From NCBI RefSeq assembly GCF_001584325.1, contig NZ_LSAZ01000041.1, forward strand, positions 248,001 through 312,000: a stretch of DNA of 64,000 bases, in the 5' to 3' direction. This document shows positions 41,123-50,163 of the stretch, piece by piece. Position numbers and translations under genes: made by a program. Every line of letters begins with the position of its first letter. The first letter of the stretch is position 1. This DNA is from Bacillus nakamurai. GTDB lineage: Bacteria; Bacillota; Bacilli; Bacillales; Bacillaceae. Under the pieces are notes generated by a model. It ran no database searches. It was not told the origin of the DNA and was given only the letters and a program-made list of their open reading frames with translations.

Positions 41123-41992
41123 ATGAATGTCGGAAATATATCTACAGCGATGATTACACCCTTTGACAATAAAGGGAATGTAGACTTTCAAAAGCTGTCT
41201 ACATTAATTGACTATTTGTTGAAAAACGGCACGGATTCTTTAGTCGTTGCGGGCACAACCGGAGAATCCCCGACCCTTTCAACGGAAGAAAAAATTGCAC
41301 TCTTTGAATTTACGGTCAAAGAAGTGAACGGACGTGTTCCTGTCATTGCGGGAACGGGAAGCAACAATACGAAAGACTCCATTAAACTGACAAAAAAAGC
41401 GGAAGAAGCCGGCGTTGATTGCGTCATGCTTGTCACGCCTTATTATAATAAACCTTCACAGGAAGGAATGTACCGCCATTTTAAAGCTATAGCTGAAGAA
41501 ACGTCTTTGCCGGTTATGCTTTACAATGTGCCGGGCAGAACGGTTGCTTCACTTGCGCCGGAAACAGCGATCCGGCTGGCTGAGATTCCGAATATCTCCG
41601 CTATTAAAGAAGCGAGCGGTGATTTGGATGCCATTACGAAAATTATTGCGGAAACGCCGGAGGATTTCTACGTCTATTCCGGTGACGACGGTTTAACGCT
41701 CCCTGTTCTTGCGGTCGGCGGAAGAGGGGTCGTGTCAGTGGCGAGCCATATCGTCGGCCCTGACATGCAGCAGATGATTAAAAACTATACAAACGGGCAA
41801 ACGGCAAATGCGGCGCTGATCCATCAGAAGCTTTTGCCGATTATGAAGGAGCTGTTTAAAGCGCCTAATCCGGCTCCGGTCAAAACAGCGCTTCAGCTGA
41901 AGGGCCTTGATGTCGGATCTGTGCGTCTTCCTCTTATCCCGCTGAATGAAGATGAGCGTTTGAGCCTGAGCAGCGCCATCAGCGAACTGTAA
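41123..41992 (+). CDS. dapA: 4-hydroxy-tetrahydrodipicolinate synthase
   Basis: Condenses pyruvate and aspartate semialdehyde, first committed step to diaminopimelate and the source of dipicolinate. It is 289 residues from the ATG at 41123, which follows GAGGTGA. TIM-barrel active site: Schiff-base K162 (AIKEASGD), Y134 (LYNVPGR), T45/T46 (AGTTGESP). It forms a functional block with asd, dapG and dpaAB, and is followed by a terminator. Confidence 0.97.
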   Translation: MNVGNISTAMITPFDNKGNVDFQKLSTLIDYLLKNGTDSLVVAGTTGESPTLSTEEKIALFEFTVKEVNGRVPVIAGTGSNNTKDSIKLTKKAEEAGVDCVMLVTPYYNKPSQEGMYRHFKAIAEETSLPVMLYNVPGRTVASLAPETAIRLAEIPNISAIKEASGDLDAITKIIAETPEDFYVYSGDDGLTLPVLAVGGRGVVSVASHIVGPDMQQMIKNYTNGQTANAALIHQKLLPIMKELFKAPNPAPVKTALQLKGLDVGSVRLPLIPLNEDERLSLSSAISEL

Positions 41993-42019
41993 GAAAAAAA
42001 TTCATACAGTGAACATAAG

Positions 42020-42057
42020 CGGTCATTCTCATCTTTATCGTGAGTTTGACCGTTTTG
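42020..42057 (+). terminator. Terminator after dapA
   Basis: CGGTCA with TGACCG, plus inner CTCA with TGAG, then TTTTGT. Confidence 0.7.
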
Positions 42058-42094
42058 TATACATATTGGTTTTCCCTAAACCTTCTGCTTCATC

Positions 42095-42124
42095 TTGTTT
42101 TCTAAAATTGATATCAGTTATAAT
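42095..42124 (+). promoter_or_regulatory. Candidate vegetative promoter of rnjB
   Basis: TTGTTT (42095-42100) and a consensus TATAAT (42119-42124) with an 18-bp spacer, 48 bp before the rnjB TTG start. Confidence 0.55.
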
Positions 42125-42171
42125 AGGAACAAGTGATGATGGACGGGTATGAGACTAGGAGGATATAGATT

Positions 42172-43839
42172 TTGAAAAAGAAAAATACAGAAAACGTCAG
42201 AATTATCGCCCTTGGCGGTGTCGGAGAAATTGGGAAGAACCTATATGTCATCGAAATCGACTCAGACATATTTGTAGTTGATGTAGGGCTGATGCATCCG
42301 GAAAATGAGATGCTCGGAATTGATGTCGTCATTCCGGACATTTCTTATTTAGTTGAACGGGCTGACCGCGTGAAGGCCATCTTTCTGACACACGGACACG
42401 ATGAAAACATCGGAGGCGTCTTTTATTTATTGAACAAGCTGTCAGTTCCCGTATACGGAACAAAACTTACGCTTGCTTTGTTAAGAGAAAAACTGAAGCA
42501 ATACGGACACAATCGAAAAGCTGATTTACGAGAAGTTCACTCGAAATCTGTCATTACATTCGAATCAACAAAAGTATCGTTCTTTAAAACGATCCACAGC
42601 ATTCCGGATTCAGTGGGAGTCAGCTTCAAAACATCACTTGGCTCTATTGTATGCACGGGAGACTTTAAATTTGACCAAACGCCTGCTTATCACCAATCAT
42701 GTGATATCGGCGAGATCGCAAAAATCGGAAACAGCGGCGTGCTTGCCCTGCTTTCAGACAGCGCCAACGCTGAGCGGCCTGGTTACACTCCGTCTGAAGC
42801 ATACGTAAGCGGAGAAATTTCTGACGCGATGTACAATTCAGAAAACCGTGTTATCGTTGCCGTATTTGCGTCAAATATCAATCGCATTCAGCAAGTCATT
42901 CAGGCAGCTGCTCAAAATGGCCGAAAACTCGCCATAGCCGGGAAGAACCTGCAAAATGTGCTTCAGCTTGCGCGCAAGCTCGGCTATATTGAAGCCGATG
43001 ATGAATTATTCATTCCGGTACAAGATGTGAAAAAATATCCGAAACGCGAAGTGGCGATTGTCACGGCAGGAAGCCATGGCGAGCCGTTAGCCGCTCTTAC
43101 GAGAATGGCGAAACAAGCGCACAAGCAGCTCAACATCGAAGAAGGGGATACTGTTGTCATCGCGTCAACGCCGATCCCGGGACATGAACTGGTTTATTCT
43201 AAAACTGTTAATCTTCTCGTGCGCGCCGGCGCTCAAGTCATTTTCGCCCAAAAGCGCGTGCACGTTTCCGGCCACGGTTCACAAGAAGAATTGAAGCTGA
43301 TGCTTAATTTGTTAAAACCGAAATATTTGATTCCGGTCAACGGCGAATTCAGAATGCAAAAAGCACATTCAAAAATTGCTGAAGAAATCGGCATGAAACG
43401 CAGCGACATTTTCTTAATCGAAAAAGGCGACGTCGTCGAATTCCGCGGCCAGAATGTGAAAATCGGGGATAAAGTATCTTACGGAAACGTCCTGATTGAC
43501 GGCCTCGGTGTCGGTGATATCGGCAATATCGTGTTAAGAGACCGCCGATTATTGTCACAAGACGGCATTCTGATTGTTGTGATTACGCTCGATAAGCAAA
43601 AAAAGCACCTTGTATCAGGTCCTGAAATTATTACGCGCGGGTTCGTTTATGTCAGAGAGTCAGAAGGGCTGATTGTACAAGCTACTGAGCTCGTCCGCTC
43701 TATCGTGACGGAAGCGACGGAAACATCCTCCGTAGAATGGTCAACACTGAAACAGGCGATGCGTGACGCGTTAAACCAATTCCTTTATGAAAAAACAAAA
43801 CGCAAGCCGATGATCATCCCGATTATTATGGAAGTATAA
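42172..43839 (+). CDS. rnjB: Ribonuclease J2
   Basis: Partner of RNase J1 in 5'-3' exo/endonucleolytic RNA decay. It is 555 residues; TTG start with TAGGAGGAT upstream. The metallo-beta-lactamase motif is degenerate: H74-G-H76-D-E-N where J1-type enzymes have HxHxDH, which marks it as the J2 paralogue with low own activity. The beta-CASP domain follows (NENRVIVAVFASNINRIQQV-type sequence near 222), and the C-terminal domain completes the protein. A strong terminator follows. Confidence 0.95.
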   Translation: MKKKNTENVRIIALGGVGEIGKNLYVIEIDSDIFVVDVGLMHPENEMLGIDVVIPDISYLVERADRVKAIFLTHGHDENIGGVFYLLNKLSVPVYGTKLTLALLREKLKQYGHNRKADLREVHSKSVITFESTKVSFFKTIHSIPDSVGVSFKTSLGSIVCTGDFKFDQTPAYHQSCDIGEIAKIGNSGVLALLSDSANAERPGYTPSEAYVSGEISDAMYNSENRVIVAVFASNINRIQQVIQAAAQNGRKLAIAGKNLQNVLQLARKLGYIEADDELFIPVQDVKKYPKREVAIVTAGSHGEPLAALTRMAKQAHKQLNIEEGDTVVIASTPIPGHELVYSKTVNLLVRAGAQVIFAQKRVHVSGHGSQEELKLMLNLLKPKYLIPVNGEFRMQKAHSKIAEEIGMKRSDIFLIEKGDVVEFRGQNVKIGDKVSYGNVLIDGLGVGDIGNIVLRDRRLLSQDGILIVVITLDKQKKHLVSGPEIITRGFVYVRESEGLIVQATELVRSIVTEATETSSVEWSTLKQAMRDALNQFLYEKTKRKPMIIPIIMEV

Positions 43840-43845
43840 TGTGAA

Positions 43846-43884
43846 CAAAGCCGGAGCGGCCGAAAAAGCTCCGGCTTTGTTTTT
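43846..43884 (+). terminator. Terminator after rnjB
   Basis: CAAAGCCGGAGC (43846-43857) and GCTCCGGCTTTG (43868-43879), 12 bp perfect, followed by TTTTT. Confidence 0.92.
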
Positions 43885-43955
43885 CGTTCACCCCGGATGG
43901 AAACCCGCTTCTTTGTTCATAATACAAAGAGACAATCGGAAAGGGTGAAAGAAAA

Positions 43956-44693
43956 ATGGATCATCGTATGGAAAACAACGAAGAACAGCAGCCCGAAAAA
44001 ACTGATACGAAAGACAGCATCATGAGCAAAATTCAGCAGCTGGGAGAAACATCTCTTCCGCAAATGCCTCAAGATACCAATATTCATTGCCTGACAATCA
44101 TCGGACAAATTGAGGGGCATGTACAGCTCCCGCCGCAAAACAAAACAACCAAATACGAACACGTTATCCCGCAAATCGTGGCGATCGAGCAAAATCCGAA
44201 AATTGAAGGCCTTCTGATTATATTAAACACTGTCGGCGGTGATGTGGAAGCGGGGCTCGCGATTGCCGAAATGCTGGCGTCATTATCAAAACCGACTGTT
44301 TCGATCGTGCTTGGAGGCGGTCACTCCATAGGTGTTCCGATCGCCGTGTCATGTGATCACAGCTTTATAGCCGAAACGGCGACAATGACGATTCACCCGG
44401 TTCGGCTTACGGGCCTTGTAATCGGCGTCCCGCAAACGTTTGAATACTTGGATAAAATGCAGGAGCGTGTCGTGAACTTTGTTACGAACCACTCAAATAT
44501 TTCTGAAGAAAAATTTAAAGAGCTGATGTTTTCAAAAGGAAATTTAACTCGGGACATCGGAACGAATGTCGTCGGAAAAGACGCCGCTGATTACGGGTTA
44601 ATTGATGCGGTCGGCGGAGTCGGCCAGGCGATCAAAAAGCTGAACCAGCTTATTGAGGAACGAAAGGGCGAAGAAGGAAGGATGATTCAATGA
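43956..44693 (+). CDS. tepA: TepA, ClpP-like serine peptidase of family S14
   Basis: ClpP-type peptidase (translocation-enhancing protein; also YmfB), 245 residues. The serine is S124 in [11 protein letters not shown], with a possible catalytic His in TIHPVRL near 147. [22 protein letters not shown] is the family strand-helix. The enzyme is cytoplasmic. The family has been proposed both to aid secretion and to degrade small spore or signal-peptide substrates; the precise role is unsettled. AAAGGGTG precedes the ATG; the stop overlaps ylzJ (ATGA). Confidence 0.92.
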   Translation: MDHRMENNEEQQPEKTDTKDSIMSKIQQLGETSLPQMPQDTNIHCLTIIGQIEGHVQLPPQNKTTKYEHVIPQIVAIEQNPKIEGLLIILNTVGGDVEAGLAIAEMLASLSKPTVSIVLGGGHSIGVPIAVSCDHSFIAETATMTIHPVRLTGLVIGVPQTFEYLDKMQERVVNFVTNHSNISEEKFKELMFSKGNLTRDIGTNVVGKDAADYGLIDAVGGVGQAIKKLNQLIEERKGEEGRMIQ

Positions 44694-44938
44694 TACTTTA
44701 CACCGTCATGCCCCAAGAAGTCGTCTATCAAAGTGAGCAGGAGCAAAGTGTGCATGAACAGGTTGATTACGCCGGCGTGCCGCTGCTTGTTGAAATGAAG
44801 GGAAATGAAGCGGAAGTCGTGCAAATTTTAAGTACGAACCCGATGGATTTCCTGAATCCCCACATTGCCCCCGGGCAAAAACTTAAGTTGAATCTAACCG
44901 GCATTCAGTCCGCTTCTCAGGGGCAAAATATGCTATAA
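44690..44938 (+). CDS. ylzJ: YlzJ, conserved small protein
   Basis: Protein of 82 residues with no recognised catalytic motif; belongs to the YlzJ-like family. It starts [13 protein letters not shown] and has an acidic central part. The ATG overlaps the tepA stop by 4 bp, so it is coupled to TepA and may act with it; that is inference. The last codons contain an extended -10 promoter element for the next gene. Confidence 0.85.
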   Translation: MILYTVMPQEVVYQSEQEQSVHEQVDYAGVPLLVEMKGNEAEVVQILSTNPMDFLNPHIAPGQKLKLNLTGIQSASQGQNML

Positions 44939-44939
44939 T
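44931..44939 (+). promoter_or_regulatory. Extended -10 element upstream of spoIIIE
   Basis: TGC followed by TATAAT (44934-44939), a consensus extended -10 at the very end of ylzJ. No good -35 is seen. Confidence 0.45.
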
Positions 44940-44959
44940 AGGGGAATCCTACAGAAAAA

Positions 44960-44984
44960 TGCAGCCGAAAGAAGGCTGCTTTTC
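44960..44984 (+). terminator. Hairpin in the spoIIIE leader / after ylzJ
   Basis: GCAGCC (44961-44966) and GGCTGC (44974-44979) with a seven-base loop, then TTTTCTT. It may end the tepA-ylzJ transcript or act as an attenuator if the promoter just upstream is used. Confidence 0.6.
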
Positions 44985-45031
44985 TTCATGATGTATGATT
45001 TTACATTTTTTAACGCAGTAAGGTGATGAGT

Positions 45032-47389
45032 GTGGCGAAGAAAAAACGGAAATCAAAAAAGAAACAAGAGAGCAAGCTCAACATAAAATACGAACTATGC
45101 GGATTACTCTGTGTTGCGATCTCGATTATAGCCGTTTTGCAGCTCGGCGTTGTCGGACAAACCTTTGTGTATTTGTTCCGTTTTTTTGCCGGAGAGTGGT
45201 TTATTTTATGTTTGCTGGCATTATTCCTTTTAGGAATTTCATTATTTTGGAAAAAGAAGAGTCCAAGTCTTTTAACGAGAAGAAAAGCCGGATTGTATTG
45301 TATTATCGCAAGCCTTTTACTTTTATCTCATGTTCAGCTTTTTAAAAATCTGTCTCATCACGGGTCCATTCAGTCAGCGAGCGTCATCAGCAACACGTGG
45401 GAGCTGTTTATGATTGATATGAATCAGCAGGCGGCTTCCCCTGATTTGGGCGGAGGCATGATCGGTGCAGTTCTGTTTGCCGCTTCCCATTTTTTATTTG
45501 CGTCAACCGGGTCTCAAATTATGGCGTTTGTGCTGATTCTGATGGGATTGATATTGGTTACGGGACGATCTCTTCAAGAAACGCTCATAAAGTGGACAAG
45601 CCCTATCGGCAGATTCATAAAAGGCCAATGGCTGGCTTTTATTGAAGATATGAAAACGTTCAAAACAAATATGTCTTCTCCGAAAGCAAAAACAAAATCC
45701 GGCAAAAAACAAAAACGGGTGCAAAAGAAGAAAGAAGAGCCTGAACCGGAGGAAGAGGACGAAGAAATCATTTCGCCCATTATCCATTCAGAGCCGATTA
45801 TCTCAAGCTTTTCAGACCGCGATGAGCAGGCAGAACAGCCGATGATTTTGGAAAAAGCACAGGTGCCGGCCCAAGGGGCAAAAGAAGAACAGACAGCCGT
45901 TCAAGACTCTGACGAAACGCCCGCGGCTCCGCCGATGACCTTTACAGAGCTTGAAAATAAAGACTATCAAATGCCTTCACTCGACATATTGGCAGACCCT
46001 AAGCATTCAGGACAGCAAACTGACAAGAAAAACATTTACGAGAATGCAAGGAAACTGGAACGCACTTTTCAAAGCTTCGGCGTGAAGGCGAAAGTAACAC
46101 AGGTCCATCTCGGCCCCGCCGTGACAAAATACGAAGTATATCCTGACGTAGGCGTCAAGGTCAGTAAAATCGTTAATTTGAGCGATGACCTTGCTCTTGC
46201 GCTTGCAGCAAAAGATATCCGGATAGAGGCGCCGATCCCGGGCAAATCGGCTATCGGCATCGAGGTGCCGAATGCTGAAGTGGCAATGGTTTCATTAAAA
46301 GAAGTGCTGGAATCCAAGCTGAACGACAGGCCGGATGCGAAGCTGTTAATCGGCTTGGGCCGGAACATTTCCGGCGAAGCGGTGCTTGCGGAATTAAACA
46401 AAATGCCCCACTTACTCGTAGCTGGAGCAACGGGGAGCGGAAAGAGCGTTTGTGTCAACGGTATTATTACGAGCATCCTTATGAGGGCAAAGCCTCATGA
46501 AGTAAAAATGATGATGATTGACCCGAAAATGGTCGAACTGAATGTCTATAACGGCATCCCTCATTTGCTCGCTCCGGTCGTAACAGACCCGAAAAAAGCG
46601 TCACAAGCTTTGAAAAAGGTCGTCAATGAGATGGAGCGGCGCTATGAGCTCTTTTCCCACACGGGAACGAGAAATATAGAAGGCTACAACGATTATATAA
46701 AGCGGTCAAATGCCGAAGAAGAAGTCAAGCAGCCTGAATTGCCTTACATCGTCGTCATTGTTGACGAGCTTGCCGATCTGATGATGGTCGCTTCTTCCGA
46801 TGTGGAAGATTCTATTACGAGGCTCTCACAGATGGCAAGAGCCGCCGGAATCCACTTGATTATCGCGACACAGCGGCCTTCAGTGGACGTCATTACAGGG
46901 GTCATTAAAGCGAATATCCCGTCAAGAATCGCTTTCAGCGTCTCTTCCCAAACAGATTCCCGGACGATTTTGGACATGGGCGGCGCGGAAAAGCTTTTAG
47001 GCCGCGGAGATATGCTGTTTCTGCCTGTGGGAGCCAATAAACCGGTGCGGGTGCAGGGTGCGTTCTTATCGGATGAAGAGGTTGAACATGTCGTTGACCA
47101 TGTCATCACTCAGCAAAAGGCACAGTATCAAGAAGAAATGATTCCGGAAGAAACGCCTGAAACACACAGTGAAGTAACGGACGACTTGTATGATGAGGCT
47201 GTCGATTTAATTATCGGCTTGCAGACGGCATCTGTTTCCATGCTTCAAAGACGGTTCAGAATCGGGTATACGAGGGCGGCCCGATTGATTGACGCGATGG
47301 AAGAACGCGGAGTCGTCGGACCGTATGAAGGAAGCAAACCGAGGGAAGTATTATTATCAAAGGAACAATATGATGAGCTCTCTTCTTAA
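45032..47389 (+). CDS. spoIIIE: SpoIIIE, septal DNA translocase of the FtsK family
   Basis: Pumps the chromosome into the forespore through the septum. It is 785 residues from GTG 45032 (MAKKKRK start, AGGTGA six bases upstream; in-frame GTG 45023 and ATG 45026 overlap that site). Four N-terminal membrane segments (about 20-175) are followed by a basic/acidic low-complexity linker (about 200-330). The motor domain has Walker A GATGSGKS near 465 and Walker [13 protein letters not shown] near 575. The C-terminal gamma winged-helix domain (about 715-785) reads orienting DNA sequences. Confidence 0.96.
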   Translation: MAKKKRKSKKKQESKLNIKYELCGLLCVAISIIAVLQLGVVGQTFVYLFRFFAGEWFILCLLALFLLGISLFWKKKSPSLLTRRKAGLYCIIASLLLLSHVQLFKNLSHHGSIQSASVISNTWELFMIDMNQQAASPDLGGGMIGAVLFAASHFLFASTGSQIMAFVLILMGLILVTGRSLQETLIKWTSPIGRFIKGQWLAFIEDMKTFKTNMSSPKAKTKSGKKQKRVQKKKEEPEPEEEDEEIISPIIHSEPIISSFSDRDEQAEQPMILEKAQVPAQGAKEEQTAVQDSDETPAAPPMTFTELENKDYQMPSLDILADPKHSGQQTDKKNIYENARKLERTFQSFGVKAKVTQVHLGPAVTKYEVYPDVGVKVSKIVNLSDDLALALAAKDIRIEAPIPGKSAIGIEVPNAEVAMVSLKEVLESKLNDRPDAKLLIGLGRNISGEAVLAELNKMPHLLVAGATGSGKSVCVNGIITSILMRAKPHEVKMMMIDPKMVELNVYNGIPHLLAPVVTDPKKASQALKKVVNEMERRYELFSHTGTRNIEGYNDYIKRSNAEEEVKQPELPYIVVIVDELADLMMVASSDVEDSITRLSQMARAAGIHLIIATQRPSVDVITGVIKANIPSRIAFSVSSQTDSRTILDMGGAEKLLGRGDMLFLPVGANKPVRVQGAFLSDEEVEHVVDHVITQQKAQYQEEMIPEETPETHSEVTDDLYDEAVDLIIGLQTASVSMLQRRFRIGYTRAARLIDAMEERGVVGPYEGSKPREVLLSKEQYDELSS

Positions 47390-47403
47390 ATGAAGAGAGC
47401 TTT
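47376..47403 (+). terminator. Hairpin at the end of spoIIIE
   Basis: AGCTCTCTTC (47376-47385) and GAAGAGAGCT (47392-47401), with the TAA stop in the loop, followed by TTC. Short T tract, so efficiency is uncertain. Confidence 0.55.
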
Positions 47404-47533
47404 CACATGCATGCGTGTTACTCATAACAAACTTATGTCAACTAGCGCATCCCTATTTATTTTTTCGTCAAAACATGATATAGTTGTCCCAATTGTTCAA
47501 TAATTTAGCGAAAGTGGTTTACGGAGGGGAAAC

Positions 47534-48259
47534 ATGTCTACAAAAGCTGACAATCGTCACTTGTATTTAAAAGTGATTGAGCGAATCAAAGAGGATATTC
47601 AAAACGGAATTTACACCGAAAAAGAAAAGCTTCCTTCTGAATTTGAGCTTTCAAAATCAATGGGTGTCAGCCGGGCAACTCTGCGTGAAGCTTTACGTAT
47701 CCTTGAAGAGGAGCATGTGATTATCAGAAGGCACGGTGTGGGCACTTTTGTCCATACAAAACCGCTGTTTCTTTCAGGTATTGAACAGCTCAACAGCGTG
47801 ACCAAAATGATCAAACAAGCGAACATGGTGCCGGGAACGATTTTTTTGTCGTCCCAAGTCATTGCGCCGTCTGATGAAGATATGTCAAGGTTTCAGCTTG
47901 AGCCTGACCAGGAGCTTTTTTATTTGGAACGCGTCAGAACGGCCAGCGGAACGCCTGTCGTGTATTGTTTAGATACGATTCCGATGGACATTTTGCCAAG
48001 CTCTTTCTGCCATGAGCAAGAGTCCATTTTCGGTCTGATTGAAAAAAATTCCGGGTCTGTGATCAGCTATGCTGTCGCTGATATCGAACCGATCGGATAT
48101 CATGATAAGATTTCTCCTGTTTTGGAATGCGAACCGGAGACGGCTCTTTTATTGTTAAAACAGACGCACTTCAACCAGCATGATCAGCCCGTGCTGTATT
48201 CATTAAATTATTTTCGTGCTGACAAATTCAGCTTTCATGTATTAAGAAAACGTTTTTAA
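47534..48259 (+). CDS. ymfC: YmfC, GntR/HutC-family transcriptional regulator
   Basis: DNA-binding repressor-like protein of 241 residues. The N-terminal winged helix (about 8-75) has [28 protein letters not shown]-type sequence; the C-terminal UTRA ligand-binding domain (about 95-235) is HutC-like. GGAGGGG precedes the ATG. The ligand is unknown. It is followed by a terminator, then the MFS exporter gene ymfD, so it could control ymfD; that is inference from position. The 144-bp gap upstream of it shows only the spoIIIE hairpin and no convincing promoter. Confidence 0.9.
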   Translation: MSTKADNRHLYLKVIERIKEDIQNGIYTEKEKLPSEFELSKSMGVSRATLREALRILEEEHVIIRRHGVGTFVHTKPLFLSGIEQLNSVTKMIKQANMVPGTIFLSSQVIAPSDEDMSRFQLEPDQELFYLERVRTASGTPVVYCLDTIPMDILPSSFCHEQESIFGLIEKNSGSVISYAVADIEPIGYHDKISPVLECEPETALLLLKQTHFNQHDQPVLYSLNYFRADKFSFHVLRKRF

Positions 48260-48260
48260 G

Positions 48261-48288
48261 ACAGACGCTTACACGTGTCTGTTTTTTT
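48261..48288 (+). terminator. Terminator after ymfC
   Basis: ACAGACGC pairs with GTGTCTGT (one G-U) around TTACAC, then TTTTTT. Confidence 0.85.
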
Positions 48289-48368
48289 ATTTACCCCGTT
48301 TGTACATACTTTGGTTTAAAACAAGACACAATGATAAGGAAACAACCAAGTACAGTGAATGGGTGAAT

Positions 48369-49598
48369 ATGTTGAGTAACAAAAATGGAACGAAAAATAT
48401 TATTGCTTTATCTTCTGTACCGCTCGTCATGACACTTGGGAATTCAATGCTGATTCCCGTGCTTCCAATGATTGAAAAAAAGCTGTCCATCTCGTCCTTT
48501 CAGGTGTCGTTAATTATAACGGTCTACTCGATAGTGGCGATTATTTGTATTCCGATTGCGGGATATTTGTCGGACAAATTCGGAAGAAAAAAAGTCCTTT
48601 TGCCATGTCTGCTGATAGCAGGGGCGGGCGGTGCGCTAGCTGCATTTGCCTCGACCGCCTTTAAGCATCCCTATCCGATTATTTTGGCCGGGCGGGTGCT
48701 GCAAGGCATCGGATCGGCAGGGGCTGCACCCGTTGTCATGCCGTTTATCGGAGATTTGTTTAAGGGGGATGATGAGCAAGTTACAGCAGGGCTCGGCGAT
48801 ATTGAAACCTCCAACACTGCCGGGAAAGTATTAAGTCCGATTCTCGGTTCGTTATTGGCATCTTGGTATTGGTTTATGCCGTTTTGGTTTATCCCGTTTT
48901 TTTCACTCATCAGCTTTTTTCTCGTGTTATTTTTAGTGGAAAAGCCCGAAAAGCAAAACGAAGCGCCCTCTATTTCTGATTTTGTAAAAAAAGTGGGCGG
49001 CATTTTTAAACGGGACGGACGCTGGCTCATCACAGTATTTATCATCGGCTGTGTGATCATGTTTTTACTTTTCGGCGTTCTTTTTTATTTATCTGAAACG
49101 CTTGAGAAGAAATATGGAATTGACGGCGTGGCTAAAGGTGGGCTTTTGGCAATCCCGCTTTTATTTCTTTCCGTCAGTTCATATATAGCAGGAAGAAAAA
49201 TCGGCAAAAAGCAAGGCAGGATGAAGTTTTGCGTTGTTACGGGAATGAGCGCTGTGACACTGTCGTTTATCGGCTTATGGTGGAATCACAGTTTTTATTT
49301 TTTATTTATTTTTCTGTGTGTCAGCGGAATCGGCATTGGAATGGCTTTGCCGGCTTTAGACGCCGTCATTACAGAAGGCGTGGAAAACGAAGAATCCGGC
49401 ACCATTACTTCGTTTTATAACAGCATGCGGTTTATCGGAGTAGCGGCAGGTCCGCCGATATTCGCCGCATTGATGTCAAATGCAAGCTGGCTGATCTTTA
49501 TTTTGTCCGCTTTTTGCGGCATCCTCTCGGTATTTTTAGCAGTGTTTAATGTCTCCTCACAACAAAAAGAGAAAAAGGAATCCTTAAAGACGGTGTAA
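48369..49598 (+). CDS. ymfD: YmfD, MFS exporter
   Basis: Major facilitator transporter of about 409 residues with 12 hydrophobic segments. The MFS motif A, GYLSDKFGRKKV, lies between the second and third segments, and a GRVLQGIGSAG motif is in helix 4, typical of drug/proton antiporters. B. subtilis YmfD is reported to export the siderophore bacillibactin. The start is uncertain: ATG 48369 has GGGTGA close upstream; the frame stays open to 48300. Confidence 0.88.
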   Translation: MLSNKNGTKNIIALSSVPLVMTLGNSMLIPVLPMIEKKLSISSFQVSLIITVYSIVAIICIPIAGYLSDKFGRKKVLLPCLLIAGAGGALAAFASTAFKHPYPIILAGRVLQGIGSAGAAPVVMPFIGDLFKGDDEQVTAGLGDIETSNTAGKVLSPILGSLLASWYWFMPFWFIPFFSLISFFLVLFLVEKPEKQNEAPSISDFVKKVGGIFKRDGRWLITVFIIGCVIMFLLFGVLFYLSETLEKKYGIDGVAKGGLLAIPLLFLSVSSYIAGRKIGKKQGRMKFCVVTGMSAVTLSFIGLWWNHSFYFLFIFLCVSGIGIGMALPALDAVITEGVENEESGTITSFYNSMRFIGVAAGPPIFAALMSNASWLIFILSAFCGILSVFLAVFNVSSQQKEKKESLKTV

Positions 49599-49617
49599 TC
49601 TGCACTGTCTTTTTTTA
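49586..49617 (+). terminator. Terminator overlapping the end of ymfD
   Basis: AAAGACGGTG and CACTGTCTTT pair over 10 bp (one G-U), with the ymfD stop in the loop region, followed by a TTTTTTT tract. Confidence 0.88.
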
Positions 49618-49631
49618 TTTTATTTTGAAGA

Positions 49632-49660
49632 TTGACACGGTTCTGTTTGGTCGCTATTCT
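49632..49660 (+). promoter_or_regulatory. Strong vegetative promoter of the MarR-MMPL module
   Basis: Consensus TTGACA (49632-49637) and TATTCT (49655-49660) with a 17-bp spacer. The start site would be near 49667. Confidence 0.8.
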
Positions 49661-49666
49661 TTTTAA

Positions 49667-49685
49667 TAGTTAAACATATAAACTA
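49667..49685 (+). promoter_or_regulatory. Candidate MarR operator over the transcription start
   Basis: TAGTT (49667-49671) and AACTA (49681-49685) form an imperfect dyad of the TAGTT-N9-AACTA type used by many MarR proteins. It sits at the predicted start site, so bound repressor would block initiation. Autorepression is inferred. Confidence 0.5.
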
Positions 49686-49707
49686 AATGAAAAAGGAGGG
49701 GCCAAAG

Positions 49708-50163
49708 GTGCATGAGGAGAAAGTAAAACAGCTGATTCAGCGTTATGCCGATGTTTACCTGCATGTCATGAAAAAAATCGACAGCATTATTGCGGAGAAA
49801 GTAAACAAAGAGCTGACATTGGATCAATATTACATACTCAGATATATCATGCTTCATCCAGGCTGCAAATCGATTGAGCTTGCTGCCGTATGCCATGTGA
49901 ATAAAAGCGCGATTACATCTATGACAAACCGCCTGTTTGAAAAAGGATATATCAACAGAGAACGAAGCCAAAGCGATCGGCGGAGCATTCTTTTAAATGT
50001 CACAGAAAAGGGAACGGAAGTGTTTCATCGGGTGGAGCGGCAGATCGAGGAGCTTGTCCGCTCATATATTATGTATTTTGCTGAAGATGAGGCGGAGATG
50101 TTTGTCAATACCTATGAGAAATTATACCGATTGATGCTCACAGAGGAGGAACGGCTGACATAA
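49708..50163 (+). CDS. MarR-family transcriptional regulator, divergent from the ymf core set
   Basis: Winged-helix regulator of 151 residues from GTG 49708, which has AAAAGGAGGGG seven bases upstream; the in-frame ATG 49687 precedes that site and is rejected. MarR core: KSIELAAVCHVNKSAITSMTNRLFEKGYINRERSQSDRRSILLNVTEKG-type wing and recognition helix near 47-95, flanked by dimerisation helices. The stop shares one base with the following ATG, so it is coupled to the membrane protein. It resembles the ydgG-ydgH arrangement of B. subtilis 168. Ligand unknown. Confidence 0.9.
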   Translation: MHEEKVKQLIQRYADVYLHVMKKIDSIIAEKVNKELTLDQYYILRYIMLHPGCKSIELAAVCHVNKSAITSMTNRLFEKGYINRERSQSDRRSILLNVTEKGTEVFHRVERQIEELVRSYIMYFAEDEAEMFVNTYEKLYRLMLTEEERLT

